From: a virus
IMG/VR virus record: IMGVR_UViG_3300045885_000053
Coordinates: 1 to 40,515 of that record
Strand: one strand, 5' to 3'
Length of the DNA: 40,515 nucleotides
Shown: positions 1 to 8,499 of the stretch, piece by piece
How positions within the stretch are numbered: position 1 is the first letter of the stretch
Layout of the letters: every line of letters starts with the position of its first letter
The notes under the pieces: generated by a model
Databases searched by the model: none
Told to the model about the DNA's origin: nothing
What the model saw: only the letters and a program-made list of their open reading frames with translations
Translations under genes and position numbers: made by a program

Positions 1-2
1 AT

Positions 3-587
3 GCCTTTTCTAGTTTTAAGAATGGTTATGGTCCTTTCATTAATGGTAATCCAGCTAATAGTGGTCAACACTCTCTTTGGTGGGTGCCTGCTGCTAATGG
101 TGGTCAGTTGGCTCGTCTTGATATTAATCTTTATAGTTATCGAGGCGGCGGCACACTTATAACGTCGGATCAATTGGGATCAGGTGTTACTAATGCAGGA
201 TGGATGACTCTTGGTAATGTTTCTTGGGCACTTGATGAATTGAATGGAATTGAATCTGGTTTTGAGTCTGTTCTCAATCCTGATCAAAGTATTACTATTC
301 AACCAGGTGTTGTGTGGATGAAGGGTAAGCGTTACGAGTTTGATGGCGGCATTGCACCAGCGTCTTATTCTGGTTCGGGATCGGCGGTACGGGTAGTGTG
401 GGTAGCTTCTGATTATACCGAGGGCCCGGTTAAATATCAGCAGTGGAGCGGAACGGATGAACAAATGGCAGAAGCTAATTGTCGAGGTAATGGAAATATG
501 TACGATAGTTCTGGTAATGGAATGCCGTGCCCCATGGTATGTAATGTCACAAGCGGCGTATGGGCCGATAGGCGAGAATGGATCTGA
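3..587 (+). CDS. Tail fibre or receptor-binding-like protein, 3' part only
   Basis: The reading frame is open from the window edge (frame starting at base 3) to the stop at 585-587, so the real start lies outside the window. An ATG at 84 is in frame but has no ribosome binding site. About 194 residues are visible. They are rich in Gly, Ser, Asn and aromatic residues, with a stretch around SITIQPGVVWMKGKRYEF that looks like the beta-rich tip domains of phage fibres or upper baseplate proteins. It lies just upstream of the endolysin, a common place for tail fibres. Family membership is inferred from composition and position, and no specific domain is recognised. Confidence 0.5.
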   Translation, partial: AFSSFKNGYGPFINGNPANSGQHSLWWVPAANGGQLARLDINLYSYRGGGTLITSDQLGSGVTNAGWMTLGNVSWALDELNGIESGFESVLNPDQSITIQPGVVWMKGKRYEFDGGIAPASYSGSGSAVRVVWVASDYTEGPVKYQQWSGTDEQMAEANCRGNGNMYDSSGNGMPCPMVCNVTSGVWADRREWI

Positions 588-599
588 GAGGATACGATT

Positions 600-926
600 A
601 TGAGCTATACCACTTTGACGCAACAGAATCTAGATAGTGATCTTCTTGGCCGTCTGGATGCTGCTGTTCGAAAAGAAGCCTGGGCTAATCCATCACTAGC
701 AGAAACTGATTTCGGTGAGGCTATTCGACAGGGTAGTGTTTGGCCACAAGCCGTCTTTATGTGGCCGCTATGTGTTAGTACTGAGGCGGCTTATGAATAT
801 GCTATTGAGAGTGGTAATCCAGCTCCTGGTAAAGATCCTGCGGTTATTTCTGATAGTGATATTCTTGCATCCGTTCAAGCCAATTGGCCTCCAACATGGC
901 CTCTAGAACCAGTAGGCGCATCATAG
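600..926 (+). CDS. Conserved small phage protein of unknown function
   Basis: This 108-residue protein starts at ATG 600 behind GAGAGGAT. It is Trp- and Pro-rich at the C-terminus (WPPTWPLEP) and has no signal peptide or membrane segment. It lies between a fibre-like gene and the lysis gene, so a role as a tail accessory protein or fibre chaperone is possible, but this rests on position only. Confidence 0.6.
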   Translation: MSYTTLTQQNLDSDLLGRLDAAVRKEAWANPSLAETDFGEAIRQGSVWPQAVFMWPLCVSTEAAYEYAIESGNPAPGKDPAVISDSDILASVQANWPPTWPLEPVGAS

Positions 927-941
927 AAGGAGATTATATTA

Positions 942-1187
942 ATGTCTGATACAGTAGTTTTTGGTGATCTTGATCCTGAAGATGCTTATGATGCTGGAGA
1001 TCCTTCAGATCTTCGTATAGCTGTAATTAGAAACGTTATCGTAGATCTTCGAGCTCGTAAAGATGATGATGCACGTTTTGAAAATCGACGTCATGATATG
1101 CGTCGGGTAATTTATAATTTTATTGATGAACATCCCGAACTTCAAACAGAGCTCGAGGATCTTCGCGACGATTTGGAGGCGCTCTAA
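942..1187 (+). CDS. Small acidic/basic helical protein, unknown
   Basis: This 81-residue protein has a strong AGAAGGAGAT site before ATG 942. It is very rich in Asp, Glu and Arg, is predicted to be helical (for example DLRARKDDDARFENRRHDM), and ends in an acidic EDLRDDLEAL stretch that could form a coiled coil. Its stop overlaps the endolysin start (TAATG), so the two are probably translationally coupled. I do not recognise the family. Confidence 0.65.
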   Translation: MSDTVVFGDLDPEDAYDAGDPSDLRIAVIRNVIVDLRARKDDDARFENRRHDMRRVIYNFIDEHPELQTELEDLRDDLEAL

Positions 1188-2080
1188 TGGGTAAAGTGCT
1201 TACTGATCTTGCTGATGTTTGTCGCTCAACTGGATATCCCGTCATCGAGGTAGAAGGGTGGCAAGATCGATCTCGTGGCGGAGCAGGTGGAGCTTCAACT
1301 GACGGCTACGAGTTGGATGCGCCTAATCACATTATTGCTCATCATACTGCTAGTGGCCCTGATAGCGACGGATGGCCGGATGTCAATTATATGGTCCATG
1401 GTCATCAAGATGCTCCTTGCGGCAATCTTTATATTAGTCGTGATGGTAGTATTTATGTAATGGCTGGTATGGCTTCAAATACCAATGGATCTGGAGTAGA
1501 TCCTTGCGGCATTGTTGCTGATGATAATATGAATGCGAAATCAATTGCTATTGAAGCTGGCAACAACGGTGTTGGCGAGCCTTGGCCTGGGCTTCAACAA
1601 GATTCGTATGTGAAACTCGTTCAAGCTCTTGGCTCAGCGTATAATATTGCGCCTGCTCAAGTGCATAGTCATTTTGAATGGGCGCCTAGTCGTAAAATTG
1701 ATCCTGCAGGTGAATCTGATTATGCTAGTGGTTCTGATATGTGGGATATGGATGAATTTCGTAACGATGTAGCTGTAGGATTTATTCCTGTACCTGAGCC
1801 ACAACCAGAAGGAGATGACATGGCTTTGCTGTATGTTGAAGTGACTGATGCTTATGCTAGATTTGTTGGCGTTGGTCAAATTGATCCACTAGTTCTATGG
1901 CAGGTTGGTTATTCAGCTGAGCCTCGAGCCACTATCCATCGGGATAATCTTCCTCATGTTTCAGTTACAAAGGAACAATTGCGCGGTTGTACGTTGGTTG
2001 GTCAACTGCCTCCGGAAGATGATGGTGGAGGAGCAGGCGCTCCATGGCGGGTTAGTGACTTCTTCGAACAGGTACAGTGA
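1187..2080 (+). CDS. Endolysin, N-acetylmuramoyl-L-alanine amidase (PGRP/amidase_2)
   Basis: This 297-residue enzyme is predicted to cut the amide bond between muramic acid and the stem peptide at the end of infection. The N-terminal amidase domain (about residues 20-195) shows the zinc-site pattern of the family: IIAHHTAS with H52/H53, VHSH with H160 and H162, and a downstream K170-x-D172 (RKIDP). A Pro/Glu-rich linker (PVPEPQPEGDD, about 201-211) leads to a C-terminal domain of about 86 residues, presumably for cell-wall binding, that I cannot assign to a family. There is no signal peptide, so it would need a holin; the likely one is at 19222. An in-frame internal ribosome binding site precedes Met212 and is listed separately. 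Confidence 0.9.
   Translation: MGKVLTDLADVCRSTGYPVIEVEGWQDRSRGGAGGASTDGYELDAPNHIIAHHTASGPDSDGWPDVNYMVHGHQDAPCGNLYISRDGSIYVMAGMASNTNGSGVDPCGIVADDNMNAKSIAIEAGNNGVGEPWPGLQQDSYVKLVQALGSAYNIAPAQVHSHFEWAPSRKIDPAGESDYASGSDMWDMDEFRNDVAVGFIPVPEPQPEGDDMALLYVEVTDAYARFVGVGQIDPLVLWQVGYSAEPRATIHRDNLPHVSVTKEQLRGCTLVGQLPPEDDGGGAGAPWRVSDFFEQVQ
1807..1822 (+). promoter_or_regulatory. In-frame internal ribosome binding site and start inside the endolysin gene
   Basis: AGAAGGAG at 1807-1814 lies five bases before an in-frame ATG at 1820 (codon 212), exactly at the linker between the amidase domain and the C-terminal domain. It would yield a separate 86-residue C-terminal protein ending at 2080. In several Gram-positive phage endolysins such internal starts make extra cell-wall-binding subunits that join the full-length enzyme. 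Use of this site here is an inference. Confidence 0.6.
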
Positions 2081-2106
2081 ATTAATAGAATTGAGAAGGA
2101 GGGTCT

Positions 2107-2436
2107 ATGGCTAGACGAGATAAGCCTCGTAGACCTGCGCTTACTGAAGAGAATAGAGAAAATCAGCTAGTATCTCTAGCCATTGATCTCGCTGAGAAAC
2201 AACTTACTGCCGGAACTGCTTCGTCGCAAGTAATTACTCATTATTTGAAACTTGGTTCTACTCGAGAAAGGTTGGAGCAAGAGCGTCTTAAACGAGAAAA
2301 TGAGCTTTTAACTTCTAAAGTAGAACTACTTGCTTCTGGAAAGCGAGTTGAAGAGCTTTATGCAGAAGCTTTGAATGCTATGCGTTCATATGCTGGTCGA
2401 GAAGTACAGGAAATTGATGATTATGACGAAGATTAG
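2107..2436 (+). CDS. Conserved packaging-region protein, possible small terminase
   Basis: This 109-residue protein starts at ATG 2107 behind AGAAGGAGGGT. It is basic at the N-terminus, then strongly helical (about residues 45-95: STRERLEQERLKRENELL), and ends with an acidic tail. It belongs to a type I recall from many Gram-positive phages just upstream of the HNH and large terminase genes. That place makes a small terminase subunit or packaging accessory plausible, but no helix-turn-helix is clear. Its 3' end overlaps the HNH gene by 14 bases. Confidence 0.6.
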   Translation: MARRDKPRRPALTEENRENQLVSLAIDLAEKQLTAGTASSQVITHYLKLGSTRERLEQERLKRENELLTSKVELLASGKRVEELYAEALNAMRSYAGREVQEIDDYDED

Positions 2437-2836
2437 AACATATCGTGAATTATCTCGTTTTAATACGTTTGATGAACGATTTGAATATTTAAAATTAGGT
2501 GATGTTGTTGGAAGTGCTACTTTTGGGTTTGATCGTTATATTAATCAAGGTTTTTATACGTCATATGAATGGAAAAGAGCTCGTGAAGAGGTTATATTAC
2601 GGGATAATGGCTGTGATTTAGGTATTCCTGGATTTGAAATTTATCGAGATATATTAGTTCATCATATTAATCCAATGATGGCTGATGATATTATTCATGG
2701 CGAAGAGTGGATATTTGATCCAGAATATCTCATAACAACCACTAAAAATACGCATAATGCTATTCATTTTGGTAATAATAAAGGTCTTCCAAAGGTGGTT
2801 ATTACTAGAAATCGAAATGATACTAAGCTTTGGTAA
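2423..2836 (+). CDS. HNH endonuclease next to the terminase
   Basis: This 137-residue protein has an HNH core: WKRAREEVILRDNGC (about 50-64) is the first strand and knuckle, followed by HHINPM with H80-H81, then a downstream N109-x-H111 and IH at 115. HNH proteins beside the large terminase are known in many cos phages to help terminase nick and package DNA, so a packaging role is more likely than homing. The start at ATG 2423 overlaps the upstream gene; its ribosome binding site is weak. The gene is visibly more AT-rich than its neighbours. Confidence 0.8.
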   Translation: MTKIRTYRELSRFNTFDERFEYLKLGDVVGSATFGFDRYINQGFYTSYEWKRAREEVILRDNGCDLGIPGFEIYRDILVHHINPMMADDIIHGEEWIFDPEYLITTTKNTHNAIHFGNNKGLPKVVITRNRNDTKLW

Positions 2837-2852
2837 AAACAAGGAGGTGAAA

Positions 2853-3236
2853 ATGGAAGAGAGCATCCTAAAAAGCACTAAGAAAATTCTTGGGCTTGAT
2901 GAAAGTTATACACCCTTCGATTTGGATGTGATCACGCATATAAACGCCACCTTCTCTGTTCTTGATCAGCTTGGCGTAGGCCCTGTAGGCGGATTCATGA
3001 TTGAAGATGAAACCGCAGTATGGAATGATTATGCTGTTCCGCCAAATCAGCTTCATACGGTCAAGACATATATTTACCTAAAGGTAAGGTCTCTCTTTGA
3101 TCCTCCGTCAACATCGTTCCTCATTGAAGCTGTCAATAATCAAATCAAAGAATATGAATGGAGGCTTAACGTCTTCCGTGAATGGGAGCTTGATCCGACA
3201 GATCCAATGCCGCCCGAAGAGGAGACAATTCCGTGA
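2853..3236 (+). CDS. Head-tail connector-like protein (gp6-like family)
   Basis: This 127-residue protein starts at ATG 2853 behind a perfect AAGGAGGTG. Signs of the family are the N-terminal KSTKKILGLDESYTPFDLDV segment, LDQLGVGP, VKTYIYLKVRSLFDPP (about 71-86) and EWRLNVFREWE near the end. The common Gram-positive phage connector proteins share this pattern and join the portal to the tail. It is unusual that the gene lies upstream of the large terminase and not after the capsid gene. The stop overlaps the next start (GTGA). Confidence 0.7.
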   Translation: MEESILKSTKKILGLDESYTPFDLDVITHINATFSVLDQLGVGPVGGFMIEDETAVWNDYAVPPNQLHTVKTYIYLKVRSLFDPPSTSFLIEAVNNQIKEYEWRLNVFREWELDPTDPMPPEEETIP

Positions 3237-3586
3237 ACGCCAACGTAGAGGAATTTATTAGTCATTACGGAAAAAAGGGTATGCGTTGGGGTCAACGGAA
3301 AGCTAGAAGTACTAATCGTACAGTATTTGGTAAACCTCCAACAAAATTGACATCGGCTGAACTTGATCGTCGAATAAAAAGAATGGAGATGGAGAAGCGT
3401 TATAATGAACTTAATAAACGTGATGTTTCGACTGGTCAACGACTAGCTGCAGAAATTTTGTCTAATTCTGGTCGAACGGTTGCTACAACAGTCCTTACTG
3501 GTGCTGCTATTCTTGGTGTTAGAGCTATAGCTAGGAAGAAGGGTGTTAGTTCTGAAGCTATTAATACTCTAACTAAGCGTAAATAA
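3233..3586 (+). CDS. HYG-motif protein of the head-gene region
   Basis: This 117-residue protein starts at GTG 3233, overlapping the upstream stop. Near its N-terminus it carries HYGKKGMRWGQRK (about residues 11-23), the HYGxKGMxWG motif found at the ends of many phage structural or virion-associated proteins. A basic helical middle (LDRRIKRMEMEKRYNELNKR) is followed by a hydrophobic helix (TVATTVLTGAAILGVRAIA, about 82-100) and a basic tail. Location between connector and terminase suggests a head-associated protein. The function of the motif is not established; a similar motif starts the RNA polymerase-like protein at 37511. Confidence 0.7.
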   Translation: MNANVEEFISHYGKKGMRWGQRKARSTNRTVFGKPPTKLTSAELDRRIKRMEMEKRYNELNKRDVSTGQRLAAEILSNSGRTVATTVLTGAAILGVRAIARKKGVSSEAINTLTKRK

Positions 3587-3600
3587 TTTGGAGGTGGGAG

Positions 3601-5364
3601 TTGACTTTATCAAATACTGCAACTCCTAAGTATTATGGCGAATTTCGTGATGCAGTTCTTAATGGAGAAATTCCGGTTAATAGAGAAATTTCTATGGAAA
3701 TGAATCGTATTGATGAGTTGATTGCTAATCCAAATATTTACTATGATGATATGGCTGTACATGGATTCATCAAATATTGCGAATTTGAGCTCACTCTTAC
3801 TGATGGTAGTGATCTTCATCTTCTTGACTCATTCAAACTTTGGGCTGAACAAATTTTTGGATGGTATTTCTTCGTAGAAAGAAGTGTTTACGAACCATCA
3901 GTACCAGGAGAACCAAGAATTCCTGGGCAACCTGGTCATTATGTTCAAAAGCTAATAAAGAAACGACTAACCACCAAACAGTATCTCATTGTAGCTCGTG
4001 GTGCAGCGAAGTCAATGTATGCACAATGTATTCAAGCATACTTCTTAAATGTAGACACCTCAACTACTCATCAGATTACAACAGCACCAACCATGAAGCA
4101 AGCCGAAGAAGTAATGTCTCCATTTAGAACGGCCATTGTTAGATCTCGAGGACCTCTTTTTAAGTTTCTTACAGAAGGATCTTTACAAAATACAACGGGT
4201 TCTAGAGCTCAACGTGTAAAGCTTGCTTCGACAAAGAAGGGTATTGAGAACTTTCTTACTGGTTCATTGCTTGAGATTCGTCCTATGACGATCAATAAGC
4301 TTCAAGGTCTTCGGCCTAAAGTCTCGACGATCGATGAATGGTTGTCTGGAGATATTAGAGAAGATGTTGTTGGAGCAATTGAGCAAGGTGCTTCTAAGAT
4401 GGAAGACTATTTGATCGTCGCTATCAGTTCTGAAGGGACTGTTCGGAACGGTTCCGGTGATACCATCAAAATGGAACTTGCTAGCATACTTCGTGGAGAA
4501 TATCAAGCGCCGCACGTTTCCATCTGGCATTATAAACTTGATGAAATTGAAGAAGTTAATAATCCTGCGGTATGGTTAAAGGCAAATCCAAATCTTGGAA
4601 AGACTGTGACGTATGATGTCTATCATTTGGATGTAGAAAGAGCAGAGAAAGCTCCTGCCTCTAGAAACGACATTCTCGCCAAGAGGTTTGGAATTCCAAT
4701 GGAAGGTTATACTTATTTCTTTACATATGAAGAAACTCTTCCGCATCGATCCCGAGAGTTTTGGGGTATGCCGTGTGCTCTTGGAGCAGACCTATCCCAA
4801 GGCGACGATTTCTGTGCCTTTACTTTGCTCTTTCCATTTGCTAATTATTCGTTTGGTGTTAAAACTCGAAGTTATATTACTTCGTTGACGTTAATGAAAC
4901 TTCCTGGTGCTATGCGAATGAAGTATGAAGAGTTTATTCGAGAAGGAAGTTTGCACGTTCTTGATGGAACTGTCCTCGATATGATGGAAGTATATGAGGA
5001 TCTCGATGAATTTATTCGTCATAATGAGTATGATGTTCGGTGTTTAGGCTTTGACCCATATAACGCAAAAGAATTTGTCACTCGATGGGAAGCTGAGAAT
5101 GGTCCTTTTGGAATTGAGAAAGTTATTCAAGGTTCACGAACAGAATCGGTTCCATTAGGAGAACTTAAGATTTTAGCAGAAGAACGAAAGCTTATCTTCG
5201 ATCAAGATCTTATGTCGTTTGCTATGGGAAATGCAGTTACATTAGAAGATACTAATGGAAACCGCAAGCTTCTAAAGAAACGAGCTGATGAAAAGATCGA
5301 TAATGTCTCTGCCATGATGGATGCGTATATCGCATATAAGGCTAACAAGGAGGCGTTCGAGTGA
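3601..5364 (+). CDS. terL: Terminase large subunit
   Basis: This 587-residue DNA packaging motor starts at TTG 3601 behind GGAGGTGGGAG. The ATPase part has a non-classical Walker A (A132-R-G-A-A-K137-S) typical of the Terminase_1 family and a Walker B hydrophobic strand ending in D245-E246. The C-terminal nuclease shows ALGADLSQGDD with catalytic D397, LGFDPYNAKEF, and a last acidic site near DEKIDNVSAMMDA. Length and motif order fit a complete, active enzyme that cuts concatemers and translocates DNA through the portal encoded just downstream. Confidence 0.93.
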   Translation: MTLSNTATPKYYGEFRDAVLNGEIPVNREISMEMNRIDELIANPNIYYDDMAVHGFIKYCEFELTLTDGSDLHLLDSFKLWAEQIFGWYFFVERSVYEPSVPGEPRIPGQPGHYVQKLIKKRLTTKQYLIVARGAAKSMYAQCIQAYFLNVDTSTTHQITTAPTMKQAEEVMSPFRTAIVRSRGPLFKFLTEGSLQNTTGSRAQRVKLASTKKGIENFLTGSLLEIRPMTINKLQGLRPKVSTIDEWLSGDIREDVVGAIEQGASKMEDYLIVAISSEGTVRNGSGDTIKMELASILRGEYQAPHVSIWHYKLDEIEEVNNPAVWLKANPNLGKTVTYDVYHLDVERAEKAPASRNDILAKRFGIPMEGYTYFFTYEETLPHRSREFWGMPCALGADLSQGDDFCAFTLLFPFANYSFGVKTRSYITSLTLMKLPGAMRMKYEEFIREGSLHVLDGTVLDMMEVYEDLDEFIRHNEYDVRCLGFDPYNAKEFVTRWEAENGPFGIEKVIQGSRTESVPLGELKILAEERKLIFDQDLMSFAMGNAVTLEDTNGNRKLLKKRADEKIDNVSAMMDAYIAYKANKEAFE

Positions 5365-5401
5365 CAAATAAGAAAGACTATTAAGATGGGGGTGATATAT
5401 C

Positions 5402-6601
5402 TTGCCTATCATTGAACGAATCAAAAAGTCTTGGAACGCCTTTTTTAATCTCGATTCTTCTGACGTATACGATCTTGGTGGTAATGTTTATTATGGAAAC
5501 AGTTCTCCGTCAAGACCTAGACACAACGTTTATTCGGAAAGATCCATTATTTCATCTATTTATACTAGAATAAGCGTTGATGTAGCTGGTCTTGAAATTA
5601 AACACATCAAAGTTGATGATAATAAGAGATATATTGAGGATATGCCTAGTCAATTAAATGAATGTCTTGTTTGGTCCCCAAATATTGATCAATCTCCAAG
5701 ACCGTTTAGACAAGATGTTGCCATGACTCTTTTTGATAAAGGCGTTGCAGCAATCGTTCCAGTTGATACGACTAGAAATCCAAATACAAATGCGATTTTT
5801 GATGTTTATAGTATGCGTGTCGGAGAAGTAGTAAGTTGGTATCCAAAACACGTAAAATTAAGTGTATATAATGAAAATAAAGGGGTTCGAGAAGAAATTA
5901 CTTTAGAAAAACGTTATGTAGCAATTGTTGAGAACCCATTGTATGCGGTTATGAATGAACCGAACTCTACTCTTCAACGATTGATCAGGAAACTTGGTCT
6001 TCTTGATGCAGTTGATGAACAGTCTAGTTCTGGAAAGCTTGATCTTATAATCCAGCTTCCTTACGTTATTAAATCTGAGGCTCGTCGGCAGCAAGCAGAG
6101 AAGCGACGTGAGGACATTGAATTTCAACTTAAGGGGAGCCAGTACGGTATCGCTTATACTGATGGAACTGAGAAAATTACTCAGCTCAATCGACCCGCTG
6201 AGAACAATCTTCTTAAGCAAGTAGAGTATCTAACTAACATGTTGTATAACCAACTCGGTTTGACCGAAGAGGTAATGAATGGTACGGCTAATGAAGAAGC
6301 CATGCTCAATTACTTTAATCGCACAATTGAGCCAATTGTTGACGCCATCGTTCAATCCATGCAAAGAGCATTCATTGTTCAGGGTTCACGAGGCGATGAG
6401 CGTATTCAATACTTCCGTGATCCGTTTAAGTTGGTCCCAGTGAATAGTATTGCTGAAATTGCTGACAAGTTTACTCGTAATGAGATTCTTTCAGCAAATG
6501 AGATTAGAACATTTATGGGGATCAAACCTTCGACAGATCCAAAAGCCGATCAACTTATAAACAGCAACATGCCACAACCAGAAGATAGTTCTGGGGCCTA
6601 G
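5402..6601 (+). CDS. Portal protein
   Basis: This 399-residue protein starts at TTG 5402 behind GGGGGTGAT. The pattern of an N-terminal alpha/beta region, a long helical stem region (about 205-250, SEARRQQAEKRREDIEFQL), the segment YNQLGLTEEVMNGTANEEAMLNYFNRTIEPIV and a C-terminal ILSANEIRTFMGIKP motif matches HK97-type portals. Twelve copies would form the ring through which DNA enters. It sits directly between terminase and capsid genes, as expected. It is short for the family but looks complete. Confidence 0.9.
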   Translation: MPIIERIKKSWNAFFNLDSSDVYDLGGNVYYGNSSPSRPRHNVYSERSIISSIYTRISVDVAGLEIKHIKVDDNKRYIEDMPSQLNECLVWSPNIDQSPRPFRQDVAMTLFDKGVAAIVPVDTTRNPNTNAIFDVYSMRVGEVVSWYPKHVKLSVYNENKGVREEITLEKRYVAIVENPLYAVMNEPNSTLQRLIRKLGLLDAVDEQSSSGKLDLIIQLPYVIKSEARRQQAEKRREDIEFQLKGSQYGIAYTDGTEKITQLNRPAENNLLKQVEYLTNMLYNQLGLTEEVMNGTANEEAMLNYFNRTIEPIVDAIVQSMQRAFIVQGSRGDERIQYFRDPFKLVPVNSIAEIADKFTRNEILSANEIRTFMGIKPSTDPKADQLINSNMPQPEDSSGA

Positions 6602-6624
6602 CTCTTTTGAAAGGATCAGTCAAA

Positions 6625-8481
6625 ATGGAAGCAGATTTTAGCGGTTACGCGACCAAGGCTGGACTCCAATGTTCTGACGGTCGAACCATTATGCCCGGAG
6701 CCTTCAAGCATCAAGATAAGTCGAAGGTTCCGCTTGTTTGGCAGCATGGTCATACCGATCCTGAGAACGTTCTTGGGCATGCCATTCTTGAGAATCGTGA
6801 TGATGGTGTTTATGCTTATGGTTTCTTCAATAAGTCAGACAAAGCTGTTCATACAAAGGGCCTTCTCGATCATGGTGATATCACTATGTTGTCGATTTGG
6901 GCAAATGAACTTGTCGAACGAGCAGGAAAAGTTCTTCATGGAGCTATTCGTGAAGTAAGTCTTGTTCTTTCTGGGGCAAATCCAGGTGCTCTTATCGAGA
7001 ATGTAACTATTCGTCATGCTGACGGTGATAATATCACTCTTGATGATGAAGTTATTATTTATACGGGTCTCGAGCTGGAACATGCTAGTGGAGATCCGAA
7101 GGAAGACGGCGGAGATAATGGCGGAGATGGCGGAGATAGCGAAGATGAAGAGACGGTTCAAGATGTCTTTGATTCTTTGACCGATAAGCAGAAGAAAGTT
7201 GTTCACTTCATGCTTGGTCAAGCGCTCTCCATGACCGAAGACAGCATGCAACAAGATAATCTCGACAAGGACTCCGACAATGCCGATAAGGAAGGTACAC
7301 AAATGACTCGCAACGTCTTCGAGAAGGGCGATGAAACTTCTTCGCCAGTTCTCTCGCATGCGGATATCCAGGGCATTGTTGCCGATGCCATGAAGACTGG
7401 ATCGCTCAAAGCTTCTGTTGAGAATTATGCGCTTGCTCATGGGATTAATCAGATCGATACGCTTTTCCCAGAAGCCACTGCTCTTACCTCAGCTCCTGAA
7501 TTCTATACTCGTCGTACCGAGTGGGTTAATTCGGTTCTGAATGGCGCTCGTAAGTCTCCGTTCGCTCGAGTCAAGACTCATTGGGCGGATCTTACATATG
7601 ACGATGCTCGAGCCAAGGGTTATATCACGGGAGAAGTCAAGAAAGAGCAATTCTTCGCTACTTCCCGCCGTGAAACCATGCCTCAGACCATCTACAAGAA
7701 GCAGAAGCTTGATCGTGATGACATTGTCGACATCACTGACTTCGATGTGGTTGCTTGGGTCAAGGGTGAAATGCGTGGAATGCTTGACGAGGAGCTTGCT
7801 CGAGCGATTCTGATTGGCGATGGGCGTGCTGTTGATGATGAAGACAAGATTCTCGAGGATCGGATTCGTCCGATTGCCACAGATGATCCAATCTTTGTAA
7901 TTCAGGTTCTTGCCGATGTACAGGGTGCTGCTCCTGCTGGACCCGGAAACTTTGTTGATGCTGTTATTTCATATCGGTCATTGTATCGTGGTACTGGTAT
8001 GCCGACTCTATATACCAGTGAGTATTTGATTTCACAGTTTATGCTCATGAAGGATACGCTTGGTCGTCGTATTTACACCTCGCTTGAGCAGGTTGCTTCG
8101 GAAATGCGTGTTTCTTCGATTATTCCAGTTGATATCTTTGATCCAGCAGCAGGTAGTCCTTTGGGAATTATTGTCAACATGACTGATTACAATATCGGCG
8201 CTGATAGAGGTGGACAGGTCAGTTTGTTTGATGATTTTGACATCGATTACAACCAATACAAGTATCTTATTGAGACTCGTGTTTCAGGAGCGCTTGTTAA
8301 GTTGAAGTCGGCTATTGTTGTCAATGAAGGCACATTCGTTCCTCCGCCTGCGGGCACAGTTCATATCATTTCACCAGAACCGCCGAATGAGCGTCAGAGC
8401 AACCCGCCAGTTCATGGTTCACTTCCGAATGCTCCAAGTGGTGGAGCACTTCTCGCTGAGGAACCTGAGCCTGCGGCTTAA
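6625..8481 (+). CDS. Fused prohead protease and HK97-fold major capsid protein
   Basis: This 618-residue protein combines two functions usually coded separately. Residues about 1-150 are a U35-type prohead protease: WQHGHTDPENVLGHA with catalytic H41 (or H43) and REVSLVLSGANPGA with S112/S116. An acidic, Gly/Asp-rich linker (about 155-225) follows. From about 227 the HK97-fold capsid protein runs to the end. The best start is ATG 6625 behind AAAGGATCAG; an in-frame TTG at 6607 is possible but lacks a site. A strong internal start precedes the capsid part (separate entry). Fusions of this kind are known in Gram-positive phages. Confidence 0.9.
   Translation: MEADFSGYATKAGLQCSDGRTIMPGAFKHQDKSKVPLVWQHGHTDPENVLGHAILENRDDGVYAYGFFNKSDKAVHTKGLLDHGDITMLSIWANELVERAGKVLHGAIREVSLVLSGANPGALIENVTIRHADGDNITLDDEVIIYTGLELEHASGDPKEDGGDNGGDGGDSEDEETVQDVFDSLTDKQKKVVHFMLGQALSMTEDSMQQDNLDKDSDNADKEGTQMTRNVFEKGDETSSPVLSHADIQGIVADAMKTGSLKASVENYALAHGINQIDTLFPEATALTSAPEFYTRRTEWVNSVLNGARKSPFARVKTHWADLTYDDARAKGYITGEVKKEQFFATSRRETMPQTIYKKQKLDRDDIVDITDFDVVAWVKGEMRGMLDEELARAILIGDGRAVDDEDKILEDRIRPIATDDPIFVIQVLADVQGAAPAGPGNFVDAVISYRSLYRGTGMPTLYTSEYLISQFMLMKDTLGRRIYTSLEQVASEMRVSSIIPVDIFDPAAGSPLGIIVNMTDYNIGADRGGQVSLFDDFDIDYNQYKYLIETRVSGALVKLKSAIVVNEGTFVPPPAGTVHIISPEPPNERQSNPPVHGSLPNAPSGGALLAEEPEPAA
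7290..7305 (+). promoter_or_regulatory. In-frame internal ribosome binding site before the capsid part of the fusion
   Basis: AAGGAAGG just before ATG 7303 (codon 227), spaced by about seven bases, lies in frame at the end of the acidic linker. Initiation here would make a free 392-residue major capsid protein beginning MTRNVFEKGDE, in addition to the 618-residue protease fusion. This would explain how hundreds of capsid subunits can be made with fewer protease domains. That it is used is inferred. Confidence 0.6.
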
Positions 8482-8499
8482 TCCTACCTAGGAGTTACG

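Noticed and set aside
1-162. A hydrophobic frame of 53 codons at the left edge that looks like a small membrane protein or holin
   Set aside because: It is the shifted reading of the Gly/Val/Leu-codon-rich fibre gene, has no ribosome site, and the fibre frame is open across it.
2423-2836. Homing endonuclease insertion next to the terminase
   Set aside because: HNH genes at this place are a regular part of packaging modules. AT-richness alone is not enough to call an invasion, and neighbouring genes are not interrupted.
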